Counted from the first letter of the stretch, positions 19,014-27,968 are shown. The stretch is DNA of 57,895 bases from Betaproteobacteria bacterium (GCA_003820645.1 RPOR01000008.1:1-57895); one strand, 5' to 3'. A program made the numbers and translations. The notes: a model not told the origin generated them from the sequence alone.

Positions 19014-20397
19014 GGCGCACTCCGGCGGGCGGCGCGGCGCGGCGCGGCGCACCCGCCAGCGGTTGCGGATCGAGATAGGCAACGGTCAGCCGGTCGTCGA
19101 CCAGGTACTTTCTCGCCACCTCCTGCACCTGGTCGGCAGTCACCTGCTGCAGCTTCTCGATGAACAGGTCGAGATCGCGATGGGAAAAGCCGATCATCTC
19201 CATCCAGCCGATCTGCCGTGCCTGGAAAAACATCGAATCGCGCTGAAACACCTGCGCTGCGATAACCTGGGCTTTCACCCGGTTCAGTTCCTCCTCGGTG
19301 ACGCCTTCGTCGACGACCCGCTGCACTTCACGACGCAGCCCCTGCTCCAGTTGTGCCGCGCTCTGTCCCGCCACTGGCGACCCGCTGAGATAGAAAAATG
19401 CCGGACCGCGTCCGATGCCATCGTAACTGGCGCCGGCCGACGTTGCCGTGCGCTCCGTTTTGACCAGTGACTGCGGTAGGCGCGCAGCGTCGTTGCCGCT
19501 CAAAATGCTCTCCAGCATGTCGAATGCATACGGTTCCCAGTCTGCGGCCGGTTTTTCCAGGCGCGGCACCCGGTACGCCATCAGCACATACGGCAACTCC
19601 GCGGGAGCCTTGACCGTCAGGCGCTTTAGTCCCAGCGGCGGCGGTTCAACCTGTGGTTTGCGCGGGGGCAAATCCCTGCGCGGTATCGCGCCGAAATGCT
19701 GCTCGGCCAGCGCAAAAACCTCGGCGGGCACCACGTCGCCGACAACAACAACCGTGGCGTTGTTCGGGGCATACCACTGCTCATAATAGGCACGGGTATC
19801 GTCAAGGCGCAGGTGTTCGAGATCACTCATCCAGCCAATGATCGGATTGCGGTAGGGATGCGCGGCAAGTGCGGCCGCCATCAGGCGCTCATAGACCACG
19901 GCATGGGGGCGGTCGTCCGTGCGCCAGCGCCGTTCCTCCATCACAACTTTCAGTTCCTTGGCAAACTCCTCCTGCGACAGCACCAGATTGGCCATGCGGT
20001 CGGCTTCCAGCCGGAACGACAGCGGCAGCGCCGATTTTTGCAGAGTCTGGAAATAACCGGTGTAATCCCGGCTGGTGAACGCATTGTCACGCCCGCCGGC
20101 AGCGGCAATCAGCTTTGAAAATTCACCCGCCGGTACCGTGCGCGTGCCCTTGAACATCATGTGTTCCAGCACGTGGGCAACACCGGTGACGCCGTTTTGC
20201 TCGTCGACGCTGCCGATGCGATACCACACCATGCTGACGGCCACCGGCGCGCGGCGGTCCGGCTTGACTACCACGCGCAGCCCGTTCGCCAGTTCGTGCA
20301 CCGCTACCTCGTCCACCGGCTGCGCGGCAAACGCGCCGCCGGTTAGCAATAGCCACGCTGCAGCCATGGCATTCAGCAATTTCAACAATCGATTCAT
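19003..20397 (-). CDS. M16 family zinc metallopeptidase (catalytic subunit)
   Basis: A 464-residue periplasmic M16 peptidase with a signal peptide (ending GGAFA). The inverted zinc motif HVLEH (HxxEH) and downstream conserved acidic residues are present, so this is the active subunit of the pair. Substrates of bacterial M16B pairs are poorly known. The 3' end contains four tandem GGCGC units encoding the Arg/Ala/Pro-rich C-terminus. It diverges from ftsY across 203 bp. Confidence 0.9.
   Translation of the reverse strand: MNRLLKLLNAMAAAWLLLTGGAFAAQPVDEVAVHELANGLRVVVKPDRRAPVAVSMVWYRIGSVDEQNGVTGVAHVLEHMMFKGTRTVPAGEFSKLIAAAGGRDNAFTSRDYTGYFQTLQKSALPLSFRLEADRMANLVLSQEEFAKELKVVMEERRWRTDDRPHAVVYERLMAAALAAHPYRNPIIGWMSDLEHLRLDDTRAYYEQWYAPNNATVVVVGDVVPAEVFALAEQHFGAIPRRDLPPRKPQVEPPPLGLKRLTVKAPAELPYVLMAYRVPRLEKPAADWEPYAFDMLESILSGNDAARLPQSLVKTERTATSAGASYDGIGRGPAFFYLSGSPVAGQSAAQLEQGLRREVQRVVDEGVTEEELNRVKAQVIAAQVFQRDSMFFQARQIGWMEMIGFSHRDLDLFIEKLQQVTADQVQEVARKYLVDDRLTVAYLDPQPLAGAPRRAAPPAGVRHGN
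19031..19050. repeat. Tandem pentanucleotide (GGCGC)x4
   Basis: Four perfect GGCGC units lie inside the last 15 codons of the catalytic M16 gene, about 20 bp before the start of its partner gene. A gain or loss of one unit would shift the reading frame and move the stop relative to the overlapping partner start. Confidence 0.7.
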
Positions 20398-20523
20398 GGT
20401 GTCCTGTCAGAGGTTCGGGTTCGGGGCAGCAGAATGCATTCGTGGCTTACCGCAACCGGCAAGCGGTGGCATCAGGGAACTGCAGCAGAACCCGGGAAAC
20501 CAGGCTTGAGTATTGCAGTGCCC

Positions 20524-20532
20524 TGTTAGAAT
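20524..20532 (+). promoter_or_regulatory. Possible extended -10 promoter for ftsY
   Basis: TGtTAGAAT is an extended -10-like site about 70 bp before the ftsY ATG. A weak -35 (TTGAGT) stands only 15 bp upstream of it. It is the best sigma-70-like candidate on the plus strand of the 203-bp divergent region 20398-20600, which otherwise holds nothing clear. Confidence 0.3.
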
Positions 20533-20600
20533 TGTAACCAATTCAACCGTCACACTTCGTATCGGCGTCGCGATACCGCCCACTTCAGACCACCGCATTC

Positions 20601-21575
20601 ATGTTTGGTTTCCTTAAGAACCGCGATCCTGCTGCGCCTGCCGCGCCCGCCACAGGCTGGCTCGCCCGTCTGCAGCAGGGGCTCAGCAAGAGCCGCGCCC
20701 AGCTTGGGGAACGCCTGGGCAGCCTGTTCAGCGCCGGTCGCAAGCTGGACGAGGCATTTTACGAGGAACTCGAAACCGTGCTGCTGACCGCTGATGTCGG
20801 CGTGGCTGCGACCAATCGGCTGCTCGATGCGCTGCGCGCGCGCGCGCGCCATGAGCGCTACAGCGAAGCCGCGCAGCTGCGGACGGCCTTGCGCGACACC
20901 CTGCTCGAACTGCTGCAGACGGTGGCCCGGCCGCTGGACACCGGCACCCACCACCCGTTCGTGATCATGCTGGCCGGCGTCAACGGTGCCGGCAAGACCA
21001 CGTCGATCGGCAAGCTGGCGCACTACTATCAGGCACAGGGCAAGTCCGTGCTGCTCGCCGCCGGCGACACGTTTCGCGCCGCTGCGCGCGAACAGCTGGT
21101 CGCCTGGGGTGCGCGGAACAACGTCGCGGTAATCACCCAAGCCTCCGGCGACGCCGCCGCGGTAATATTCGATGCGATCAATGCCGCCAAGGCCCGCGGC
21201 ATCGACATTGTGCTGGCCGACACCGCCGGGCGGCTGCCGACGCAGCTGCACCTGATGGAAGAAATCCGCAAGGTAAAACGCGTGATCGACAAGGCCATGC
21301 CCGGCGCACCGCACGAAGTGATGCTGGTGCTCGACGCCAATACCGGCCAGAACGCGCTGGCGCAGGTTGCCGCGTTCGACGCCGCAGTCGGCGTCACCGG
21401 GCTCACGCTGACCAAACTCGACGGTACGGCCAAAGGCGGCGTCCTCGCGGCCATCGCCCACAGTCGCGCCGGTGGCCGGCCGATACCCGTGCGTTTCATC
21501 GGCGTCGGCGAGGCGCTGGATGACCTGCGTCCGTTCGTCGCCGAAGATTTCGTCGCGGCGCTGCTGGACGCGTGA
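20601..21575 (+). CDS. ftsY: Signal recognition particle receptor FtsY
   Basis: A 324-residue SRP receptor GTPase that docks SRP-ribosome complexes at the inner membrane. The short N-terminal A region is followed by the N domain and the G domain with G1 GVNGAGKT (126-133), DTAGR (G3) and TKLDGTAKGG (G4/G5). The acidic A domain is much shorter than in E. coli, as is common in betaproteobacteria. The gene begins the ftsY-ftsE-ftsX operon. Confidence 0.96.
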   Translation: MFGFLKNRDPAAPAAPATGWLARLQQGLSKSRAQLGERLGSLFSAGRKLDEAFYEELETVLLTADVGVAATNRLLDALRARARHERYSEAAQLRTALRDTLLELLQTVARPLDTGTHHPFVIMLAGVNGAGKTTSIGKLAHYYQAQGKSVLLAAGDTFRAAAREQLVAWGARNNVAVITQASGDAAAVIFDAINAAKARGIDIVLADTAGRLPTQLHLMEEIRKVKRVIDKAMPGAPHEVMLVLDANTGQNALAQVAAFDAAVGVTGLTLTKLDGTAKGGVLAAIAHSRAGGRPIPVRFIGVGEALDDLRPFVAEDFVAALLDA

Positions 21576-22231
21576 CTCATATTGCCCTCAGCAACGTCCA
21601 CAAGCGCTATCCCGGCGGACATCAGGCGCTGGCCGACATCTCGCTGAGCATCGAAACCGGAGAGCTGGTCTTCATTACCGGGCACTCCGGCGCCGGCAAA
21701 AGCACGCTGCTGAAACTGATGGCGGCAATCGAGCGCCCGACTGCCGGAACGGTCATCGTCAACGGCCAGAATGTCGGCACGCTGCGCCCCCGCGGCATCC
21801 CGTTCCTGCGCCGTAATTTCGGACTGGTGTTCCAGGACCACAAATTGCTGTTCGACCGCAACGTGTTTGAAAATGTAATGCTACCGCTGGACATCAGCGG
21901 ATTCAGCCGCCGCGAAGGAGCGCGCCGCGCCAGAGCCGCCCTCGACAAGGTCGGGCTGCTGCACAAGGAAAAAGCGCGCCCGATCACACTGTCCGGCGGC
22001 GAACAGCAGCGGTTGTGTATCGCGCGCGCCATCGTTCACCGGCCAGCGGTACTGCTTGCCGACGAGCCCACTGGCAATCTTGACGCCGGCTACGCCGCCG
22101 AGATCGGCAACCTGTTGCGCGAATTCAACCAGGTCGGGGTAACCGTGGTGCTGGCAACCCACGACATGCAACTCGCTGCACGCCTCAAACCGCGGCTGGT
22201 CGAGATTCGTGGCGGCAGGCTCGCGTCATGA
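21572..22231 (+). CDS. ftsE: Cell division ATP-binding protein FtsE
   Basis: A 219-residue ABC ATPase of the FtsEX complex, which activates septal peptidoglycan amidases through EnvC-type proteins. Walker A GHSGAGKST is at 37-45, the signature LSGGEQQ at 140-146 and DEPTGNLD at 164-171. The start is a GTG overlapping the ftsY stop (GTGA), and the gene end overlaps ftsX. An EnvC-like activator is encoded at 50095-51273. Confidence 0.96.
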   Translation: MTHIALSNVHKRYPGGHQALADISLSIETGELVFITGHSGAGKSTLLKLMAAIERPTAGTVIVNGQNVGTLRPRGIPFLRRNFGLVFQDHKLLFDRNVFENVMLPLDISGFSRREGARRARAALDKVGLLHKEKARPITLSGGEQQRLCIARAIVHRPAVLLADEPTGNLDAGYAAEIGNLLREFNQVGVTVVLATHDMQLAARLKPRLVEIRGGRLAS

Positions 22232-23136
22232 AAAACTGGCTGGCTGCGCACCGCCGTGCGTTCACCGCTACGATCCGCCGGCTCGCCGATGCGCCGCTGG
22301 CGACCCTGTTCAACATCACGGTGATCGGCACCGCACTGGCACTGCCGCTCGGATTCTACGTAATACTCGCCAACCTCCAGTCCCTGGCCCGCGATTTTTC
22401 GCCGCAGCCGCAATTGAGTGTTTTCCTCGCCCAGGATGCAGCGGCCGCAGATGTGGGCAGCATCGAGCGGCGCCTGAAAGCACACAACGGCATCACCAGT
22501 TTCCGCTTCGTACCGCGGGCCGAAGCCCTGGCGACGCTGAAATCGCGTGCAGGCCTTGCCGACGTGATTGCCGGACTCTCCCGCAACCCGCTGCCCGACG
22601 CCTTCGTCATCACGGCAACAGGACGCGACGCCGCAGGACTGGATCTGCTGCGCAGCGAATTTGCAGGCTGGCCCAAAGTGGCCGAGGTGCATGTCGATTC
22701 GGATTGGGCGCGGCGCCTGGATCGCCTGCTCGCGCTCGGCCGTTATGCGGTGCTGATGCTGGCGGCAGCACTGGCACTCGCGCTGGTCGCGATCACCTTC
22801 AATACGATCCGCCTGCAGATTCTCACGCAGCGCGACGAAATCGAGGTGGCCAAACTGATCGGTGCCACCGACGCCTGGATACGGCGCCCGTTTCTGTACT
22901 TCGGCGGCATCATCGGCACCGCCGGCGGTGCCACGGCATGGCTGATGATCTGGGCCGCCCTGCTGGTGTTCAACGGGCAACTGCGCCCGTTGTCGGCACT
23001 CTACGGCATCCCGCTGCAACTGGCCCACCTGACCGGCGCCGACAGCGTGGCGGCACTGCTGTTCGCCGCGGCACTGGGCTGGTTTGGCGCATGGCTGTCC
23101 GTGCGCCGTCACCTGACGGCCCATAATCCAATATAA
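22228..23136 (+). CDS. ftsX: Cell division protein FtsX
   Basis: A 302-residue membrane partner of FtsE with an N-terminal transmembrane helix, a periplasmic loop that in other species binds EnvC/PcsB proteins, and three C-terminal helices, including the FtsX core RLQILTQRDEIEVAKLIGATDAWIRRPF split around residues 190-220. It overlaps ftsE by 4 bp (ATGA). The stop codon (TAA) lies within AT-rich repeat copy 3. Confidence 0.95.
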   Translation: MKNWLAAHRRAFTATIRRLADAPLATLFNITVIGTALALPLGFYVILANLQSLARDFSPQPQLSVFLAQDAAAADVGSIERRLKAHNGITSFRFVPRAEALATLKSRAGLADVIAGLSRNPLPDAFVITATGRDAAGLDLLRSEFAGWPKVAEVHVDSDWARRLDRLLALGRYAVLMLAAALALALVAITFNTIRLQILTQRDEIEVAKLIGATDAWIRRPFLYFGGIIGTAGGATAWLMIWAALLVFNGQLRPLSALYGIPLQLAHLTGADSVAALLFAAALGWFGAWLSVRRHLTAHNPI

Positions 23137-23153
23137 CTTATTGTTTTTATTTG
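23133..23153 (+). repeat. AT-rich boundary repeat, copy 3
   Basis: The sequence ATAACTTATTGTTTTTATTTG matches the shared motif WTAACTNRTTGTTTTTAWW, followed by a further T-rich tail. It overlaps the last codon and stop of ftsX and lies about 40 bp upstream of the CIRCE-like site of rpoH. Confidence 0.6.
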
Positions 23154-23190
23154 TTTTTTATCGATTCATCGGCGGGAACTCCGGCCCTGA

Positions 23191-23217
23191 TTGGCACTCA
23201 TATAGCTGGAGTGCTAG
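23191..23217. promoter_or_regulatory. CIRCE-like HrcA operator upstream of rpoH
   Basis: TTGGCACTC, nine bases, then GAGTGCTAG matches the CIRCE consensus TTAGCACTC-N9-GAGTGCTAA at 16 of 18 arm positions with the exact 9-bp spacer. It ends 22 bp before the chosen rpoH start and overlaps a sigma-70-like promoter, so HrcA binding should block rpoH transcription. Confidence 0.82.
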
Positions 23218-23220
23218 ACT
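23191..23220 (+). promoter_or_regulatory. Putative rpoH promoter overlapping CIRCE
   Basis: TTGGCA (-35, 5 of 6 to consensus), an 18-bp spacer and TAGACT (-10, 4 of 6) preceded by TGC (extended -10). Both hexamers fall in or abut the CIRCE arms. The start point is inferred, not shown. Confidence 0.5.
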
Positions 23221-23239
23221 CCTACGCATGAGGAATACG

Positions 23240-24091
23240 ATGATGACTGCAATCACATTACCGGTGCCTTCGGCTTCAGGCAGTCTGGAGAGCTATATCC
23301 AGACCGTAAACCGTTTTCCGCTGCTGACCCAGGAGCAGGAAACCGAGTATGGCCGCCGCCTCCGCGATAGCGGCGACATTGAAGCCGCCCGCCATCTGGT
23401 GCTGTCGCATCTGCGACTGGTGGTCTCGATCGCGCGCGGCTACGTCGGCTACGGCCTGCCGCAGGCCGACCTGATTCAGGAAGGCAATATCGGCCTGATG
23501 AAGGCGGTCAAACGTTTCGATCCGGAACGCGGCGTGCGGTTGGTATCGTTCGCGATGCACTGGATTCGCGCCGAAATCCATGAATTCGTGCTGCGTAACT
23601 GGCGCCTGGTGAAAATCGCCACCACCAAGGCACAGCGCAAGCTTTTTTTCAACCTGCGAAGCATGAAACAGGGACACGGCACGCTGGACGCGGACCAGGT
23701 GCAGGCCATCGCCCGCGATCTCGGCGTGAAACCCGAGGAAGTCGTCGAAATGGAGACGCGCCTGGGCGGTCAGGATATGGCGCTGGAACCCGCCGGTGAC
23801 GACGAGCACGAACAGTTCGCGCCGATCGCCTATCTGGCGGCGGAACACGCCGAACCGGCCGCTTTGCTGGAGGCCGAGCAGACCGCGCGTTTGCGCGGCG
23901 AAGGCCTCGAAACAGCCCTGGCAACGCTCGATGCGCGCAGCCGCCGCATCATCGAGGCCCGCTGGCTGACGGAGCAGGAACCGTTGACGCTGCACGATCT
24001 GGCCGCAGAATTCGGTGTTTCGGCAGAGCGCATCCGCCAGATTGAAGCCAAGGCGCTGGGCAAAATGAAAGACCTGATCGCAGTCGCCTGA
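23240..24091 (+). CDS. rpoH: RNA polymerase heat-shock sigma factor RpoH (sigma-32)
   Basis: A 283-residue sigma-32, the length of the E. coli protein. Region 2 includes DLIQEGNIGLMKAVKRFDP, followed by the RpoH box QRKLFFNLR that is specific to heat-shock sigmas, and region 4 ends with SAERIRQIEAKALGKM. I chose ATG at 23240 because GAGGA lies 5 bp upstream; ATG at 23228 or 23243 is possible. A CIRCE-like site overlaps the promoter, and a terminator follows. Confidence 0.95.
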   Translation: MMTAITLPVPSASGSLESYIQTVNRFPLLTQEQETEYGRRLRDSGDIEAARHLVLSHLRLVVSIARGYVGYGLPQADLIQEGNIGLMKAVKRFDPERGVRLVSFAMHWIRAEIHEFVLRNWRLVKIATTKAQRKLFFNLRSMKQGHGTLDADQVQAIARDLGVKPEEVVEMETRLGGQDMALEPAGDDEHEQFAPIAYLAAEHAEPAALLEAEQTARLRGEGLETALATLDARSRRIIEARWLTEQEPLTLHDLAAEFGVSAERIRQIEAKALGKMKDLIAVA

Positions 24092-24111
24092 ACGGCGGGG
24101 AAAACTGCATT

Positions 24112-24139
24112 AAAGCCCCGGCGAAATCTGGGGCTTTTT
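24112..24139. terminator. Terminator between rpoH and SCO1
   Basis: An 8-bp stem (AAAGCCCC/GGGGCTTT) with a 10-nt loop is followed by TTTTT on the plus strand, and flanking As give some T-run on the minus strand too. It terminates rpoH; the SCO1 stop begins at its right edge, so it may also serve the convergent gene. Confidence 0.85.
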
Positions 24140-24732
24140 CATTTCAGCAGCAGCCGGATGTCGTGCAGCAACGCCGGCGCACCGACACCGTACTGTGCAA
24201 ACAGCCGCAACCGGCCCTCGCCGTCGAGGATATAGGTGCCGGCGGAATGATCCATGGTGTAGCCGCCACCGGGCAGGTTCTGCCGCTGATAGAAAATCTT
24301 GAATTCCTTGGCGGCGCTCGCGATCTCGGCAGCACTGCCGGTCAAACCGAGAAAATCCGGATGGAATGCCGGCACATAGCGCTTCAAGACATCGGCCGTG
24401 TCGCGCTCGGGATCCACGGTCACGAACAGTACCTGCAAGCGAGCGGCGTCGCTGCCAAGCTCCTTCATGACCACCGCCATTTCCGCCAGCGTCGTCGGGC
24501 AGACGTCGGGGCAATGCGTGAAGCCGAAAAACAGTGTCACGACCTTGCCCCGGAAATCGGCGAGCGTACGCCGCTGGCCATTGTGGTCGGTCAACGCCAA
24601 CGCCCGGCCAAACGAAGCACCGGTGACATCCGTCAGCTTGAACCGCGGGGCATCCGGCGCCTCGGCGCAGCCGGCGGCGGCAAGCAGCAACGCGACCAGG
24701 ACCGGAACGGACAGGCGCTGACAATGAAACAT
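24139..24732 (-). CDS. SCO1/SenC copper chaperone lipoprotein
   Basis: A 197-residue thioredoxin-fold copper-binding protein of the SCO1/PrrC family, which helps build the CuA centre of cytochrome oxidase subunit II. The lipobox AAGC puts the lipidated Cys at 22. The copper ligands are Cys74 and Cys78 in HCPDVCP, with His162 in MDHSAG. It is the last gene of the leftward cytochrome oxidase locus. Confidence 0.93.
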   Translation of the reverse strand: MFHCQRLSVPVLVALLLAAAGCAEAPDAPRFKLTDVTGASFGRALALTDHNGQRRTLADFRGKVVTLFFGFTHCPDVCPTTLAEMAVVMKELGSDAARLQVLFVTVDPERDTADVLKRYVPAFHPDFLGLTGSAAEIASAAKEFKIFYQRQNLPGGGYTMDHSAGTYILDGEGRLRLFAQYGVGAPALLHDIRLLLK

Positions 24733-24742
24733 CAGGTGGCGC

Positions 24743-25642
24743 TCAGAACAGGAGCTGCAGGTAGTGGTCGACCAGCAGCGCGGCGAAAATCAGCGTCAGG
24801 TAGAGAATCGAGTAGCGGAAGGTGCGCCGCGCCAGCGCGTCGCTGTAGTCGGTATAGATCTTGACCGCGTAGAACATGAATACGGTGCCTAACGCCAGGG
24901 CTGCGGTCAGATAGGGCAGCCCGCTGAGGCGGGTCACAAACGGCAGCGTCGAACAGGCCAGCAGAATGATCGTGTACAGCAGCACATGGAGCCGCGTGAA
25001 CTTGTCGCCATGGGTCACCGGCAGCATCGGCACGCCGGCCCTCGCATATTCATGTTTGCGGTACAGCGCCAACGCCCAGAAATGCGGCGGCGTCCATGCA
25101 AAAACAATCAGGAACAGCGTCAGCGCCTGCGGCGTCACGTCACCGGTCACGGCGGCCCAGCCCAGCACCGGCGGCATCGCGCCCGAGGCGCCGCCGATGA
25201 CGATGTTCTGCGGCGTCATCGGCTTGAGGATGACCGTATAGATGATCGCGTAGCCGACGAAGGTCGCCAGCGTCAGCCACATGGTCAGCACATTGACCCA
25301 CTGGTGCAGCAATGCAAGGCCGATGCCGCCAACGACACCGGCAAACACCAGCGTCTCCAGCGGCGTGATCTGGCCGCGCGGCAGCGGGCGTGCCTGCGTG
25401 CGCGTCATCAGTGCATCGATTTTCTGTTCGACCAGGCAGTTCACCGCCGCGGCTGCACCGGCCACCAGCGCAATGCCCAGCGTCGCCGCAAACAGAATGG
25501 GCACCGGAACCATGCCGGGCGTCGCGAGGAACATGCCGATCACCGCGGTAAAGACGATCAACGACACCACGCGCGGCTTGGTCAGCGCGTAGAACTGCTG
25601 GATGCGGGAATACAGCGGTGAGCGGGCTACAGTGGTTGACAT
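24743..25642 (-). CDS. ctaB: Protoheme IX farnesyltransferase (heme O synthase)
   Basis: A 299-residue UbiA-type polytopic membrane enzyme that adds the farnesyl group of farnesyl diphosphate to heme B, giving heme O. The prenyl-diphosphate-binding motif appears in [15 protein letters not shown], and about nine transmembrane segments follow the family pattern. Heme O is the substrate of the neighbouring ctaA product. The ctaA and ctaB genes touch (stop and start share one base), implying coupling. Also called cyoE. Confidence 0.95.
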   Translation of the reverse strand: MSTTVARSPLYSRIQQFYALTKPRVVSLIVFTAVIGMFLATPGMVPVPILFAATLGIALVAGAAAAVNCLVEQKIDALMTRTQARPLPRGQITPLETLVFAGVVGGIGLALLHQWVNVLTMWLTLATFVGYAIIYTVILKPMTPQNIVIGGASGAMPPVLGWAAVTGDVTPQALTLFLIVFAWTPPHFWALALYRKHEYARAGVPMLPVTHGDKFTRLHVLLYTIILLACSTLPFVTRLSGLPYLTAALALGTVFMFYAVKIYTDYSDALARRTFRYSILYLTLIFAALLVDHYLQLLF

Positions 25643-26667
25643 CAGGAGGTACGCCTCGAATGAAGGGCGAAGTTTATCACCACCATGGTCACCAATAAAA
25701 TTGCCGCACCGGCGTTATGCGCGGCAGCGACCAGCAGCGGCAGGCCGCCGAGCACATTGACTATGCCCAGTGCAACCTGCGCCAGCAACACGCCCGCCAG
25801 CAGCACGCCGTAACGCGCGTAACCCGGGCCGCGCGCCAGCATCAGCGCAAAGCCGCCGACATAGAGCAGCGTCACCAGCGCGCCGACCCGGTGCGTCCAG
25901 TGGATTGCGGTGATCGCGTCATAACTCAAATGCGTGCCGGCCGCGGTCATGCCCAGTTCCCGTACCAGCTGGAAGCCGTGGCGGAAATCCATCCTTGGCA
26001 TCCATTCACCATGACAGGTCGGGAAGTCCACGCAGGCGAGCGCAGCATAATTGGTCGATACCCAGCCACCCAGCGCGATCTGTGCAATGACCACCAGCAA
26101 TGCCAGCAGCGCCCACGGTCGCAGGCGCTTGTTTGTTGCCGGCGTCGCCGCGACGGTCGGCGGCTGCTGGCGGAGCGCAAGCCAGGTCAGCAAGGCCAGC
26201 GTTGCCAGTCCGCCCAGCAGGTGCAGCGTGACGATCACCGGTTTGAGCAGCAGGGTCACCGTCCACATGCCCAGCGCCGCCTGCAACATCACCAGCCCCA
26301 GCAATCCGGTCGCCAGCCACGGCGACTGGTTCAGTTCACGGCGCCGTACCCAGGCAATCACGGCAATGGCGAGAATCAGCAGCCCCAGCCCGCCCGCGAT
26401 GTAGCGGTGGAACATTTCCTTCCATGCCTTGCCCAGCGACACCGGGCCATGCGTGCCGCCCTGCTCCGCAACGGCGCGATCAATGTCGTCGCGCGCATGA
26501 TGCGGGGTCAGTTCACCATAACAGCCGGGCCAGTCGGGACAACCCAGCCCGGCATCGGCCAGGCGCACATATGCCCCCACCACGACCACGATGAAGGTGT
26601 ACAGAACCGTAAACCAGACCAGCTTTCGCAGCATGACCAAAATAGACACGACCAGTTGGAAAATCAC
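25642..26667 (-). CDS. ctaA: Heme A synthase (COX15/CtaA)
   Basis: A 341-residue, roughly eight-helix membrane protein that oxidises the heme O methyl group to make heme A. The diagnostic [20 protein letters not shown] segment (paired Cys) is near the N-terminus, and conserved helix histidines include [12 protein letters not shown]. The GTG at 26667 overlaps the upstream stop (GTGA); an ATG at 26634 gives a start at MLRKLVWF and is an equally plausible choice. Confidence 0.93.
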   Translation of the reverse strand: MIFQLVVSILVMLRKLVWFTVLYTFIVVVVGAYVRLADAGLGCPDWPGCYGELTPHHARDDIDRAVAEQGGTHGPVSLGKAWKEMFHRYIAGGLGLLILAIAVIAWVRRRELNQSPWLATGLLGLVMLQAALGMWTVTLLLKPVIVTLHLLGGLATLALLTWLALRQQPPTVAATPATNKRLRPWALLALLVVIAQIALGGWVSTNYAALACVDFPTCHGEWMPRMDFRHGFQLVRELGMTAAGTHLSYDAITAIHWTHRVGALVTLLYVGGFALMLARGPGYARYGVLLAGVLLAQVALGIVNVLGGLPLLVAAAHNAGAAILLVTMVVINFALHSRRTS

Positions 26668-27239
26668 CCGATGCGCGACACCTTGAGCAGGCGCTCCAGG
26701 TCCTTGCGCATGCGGCTGGGGTCGGCATCACGCGGATAACGCAGGACCAGATTGCCCAGCGGATCGACCAGATAAATGTGATCGGTGCGCGCCCCCTGAT
26801 ACGGCAGGGCGTCGAGCTGCGCGCTGCCCGCCGCATTGACCATCCATGTGCCGTCATACTCCGTGCGCAAACGCGGCAGCGGCTGGCCGGCATCGGTAAT
26901 CAGCCAGACACGCTCGATGCGCTCGGGATACTTGCCCTGCGTCTTGCGCACCTGGCGGATCTGCCACAGCTTTTTCTCGCAGTAGGCATCGCACGCCGCG
27001 TCATCGACGGTAACAAACAGCCACTTGCCCTGCAGTTGAGAGAACGAAAACGCACCGCCATCGATCAGCTTGAGCGGACCTGCCGGCAGCGGTTTCGGCT
27101 CGAGCAGTTGTCCGTAATTGATGCGCGCGTCGGGCTGGTAGAAATAATAAACGGCGAACGAAGCCACAAAGGGCGCGATGCACACTGCGGCGACCAGCCA
27201 CAGGGCTTTACGGCTGCGCGACGGGACGTCGTTTGACAT
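26664..27239 (-). CDS. SCO-like membrane-anchored cytochrome oxidase assembly protein
   Basis: A 191-residue protein with one N-terminal transmembrane helix and a soluble thioredoxin-like domain. It has a CxxxC pair (Cys83, Cys87 in ACDAYC) and a later His154 in TDHIYLVDPLGN, reproducing the three copper ligands of SCO proteins although overall similarity is low. It lies between SURF1 and ctaA, consistent with cytochrome oxidase assembly. Whether it binds copper or acts as a thiol reductase is unknown. Confidence 0.78.
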   Translation of the reverse strand: MSNDVPSRSRKALWLVAAVCIAPFVASFAVYYFYQPDARINYGQLLEPKPLPAGPLKLIDGGAFSFSQLQGKWLFVTVDDAACDAYCEKKLWQIRQVRKTQGKYPERIERVWLITDAGQPLPRLRTEYDGTWMVNAAGSAQLDALPYQGARTDHIYLVDPLGNLVLRYPRDADPSRMRKDLERLLKVSRIG

Positions 27240-27939
27240 GGGTCACCACGTAATAAATGAGTATGGCCAGGCTCAGGGCATACCACTGGAAGGCGTAAGC
27301 CAGGTGCGTATTGCGGCCGAGGTCGGGACGGCTCCATACGCGCACCAGACCGTCTTCTGCCGCGTTCTCCTGCTGGAGAACGAACGGTTGCAGGTCAAGA
27401 CCGGTCGCTTGCCGGTAACGCTCGAACACCAGATTCTGCCAGACGTTGCCTTCCGCAACTTTGGTCGACAACTCGAGATAGCGTTCGCTGAACGCCGTGG
27501 CCACACCCTGCACGACCTGCTCTCCGGCGGGCGTGCGGATCACCGGCATGCTGCGATCCTGCGGGCTGGCCACCCAGCCGCGGTTGACCAGCACATAGCG
27601 CTGCGATCCGGCAATGCGCAATGGTGTGGCCACATGAAATCCGGGCCGGTGCTGATAGATCCGGTTGTCGACAAACACCGTAAACCTGGGCACATACTCG
27701 CCGCGCACCTCGACGCGGCGGAGCAGGATATCGTCGCCTTCAATCGCCTGGCCGCCGACATTCACCACCGGCTGGCGGCTGAGCGCATCGTAGCGGGCCT
27801 GCAGTCCTTCCTTGTACTGTGCCCGCCCGATCTGCCACTGGCCGAGAGCCAGCGTCAGCACGATGCCGGCAGCCGCGGCGAGGGACATCCCCAGTCGCGG
27901 CTGAAACTCGTAACCTGCAATGCAGAACACTGCCACCAT
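27208..27939 (-). CDS. SURF1 family cytochrome oxidase assembly protein
   Basis: A 243-residue protein with two transmembrane helices, one near each end, around a periplasmic domain, as in SURF1/Shy1. It has the conserved LGxWQxxR-type motif (LALGQWQIGRAQYK) after the first helix and VNRGWV midway. SURF1 assists insertion of heme A into subunit I. It overlaps the next gene by 32 bp and starts 29 bp from the divergent twin-helix protein. Confidence 0.9.
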   Translation of the reverse strand: MVAVFCIAGYEFQPRLGMSLAAAAGIVLTLALGQWQIGRAQYKEGLQARYDALSRQPVVNVGGQAIEGDDILLRRVEVRGEYVPRFTVFVDNRIYQHRPGFHVATPLRIAGSQRYVLVNRGWVASPQDRSMPVIRTPAGEQVVQGVATAFSERYLELSTKVAEGNVWQNLVFERYRQATGLDLQPFVLQQENAAEDGLVRVWSRPDLGRNTHLAYAFQWYALSLAILIYYVVTHVKRRPVAQP

Positions 27940-27968
27940 GGATTCCGTTGGGTTAAACTCGACTGCAC

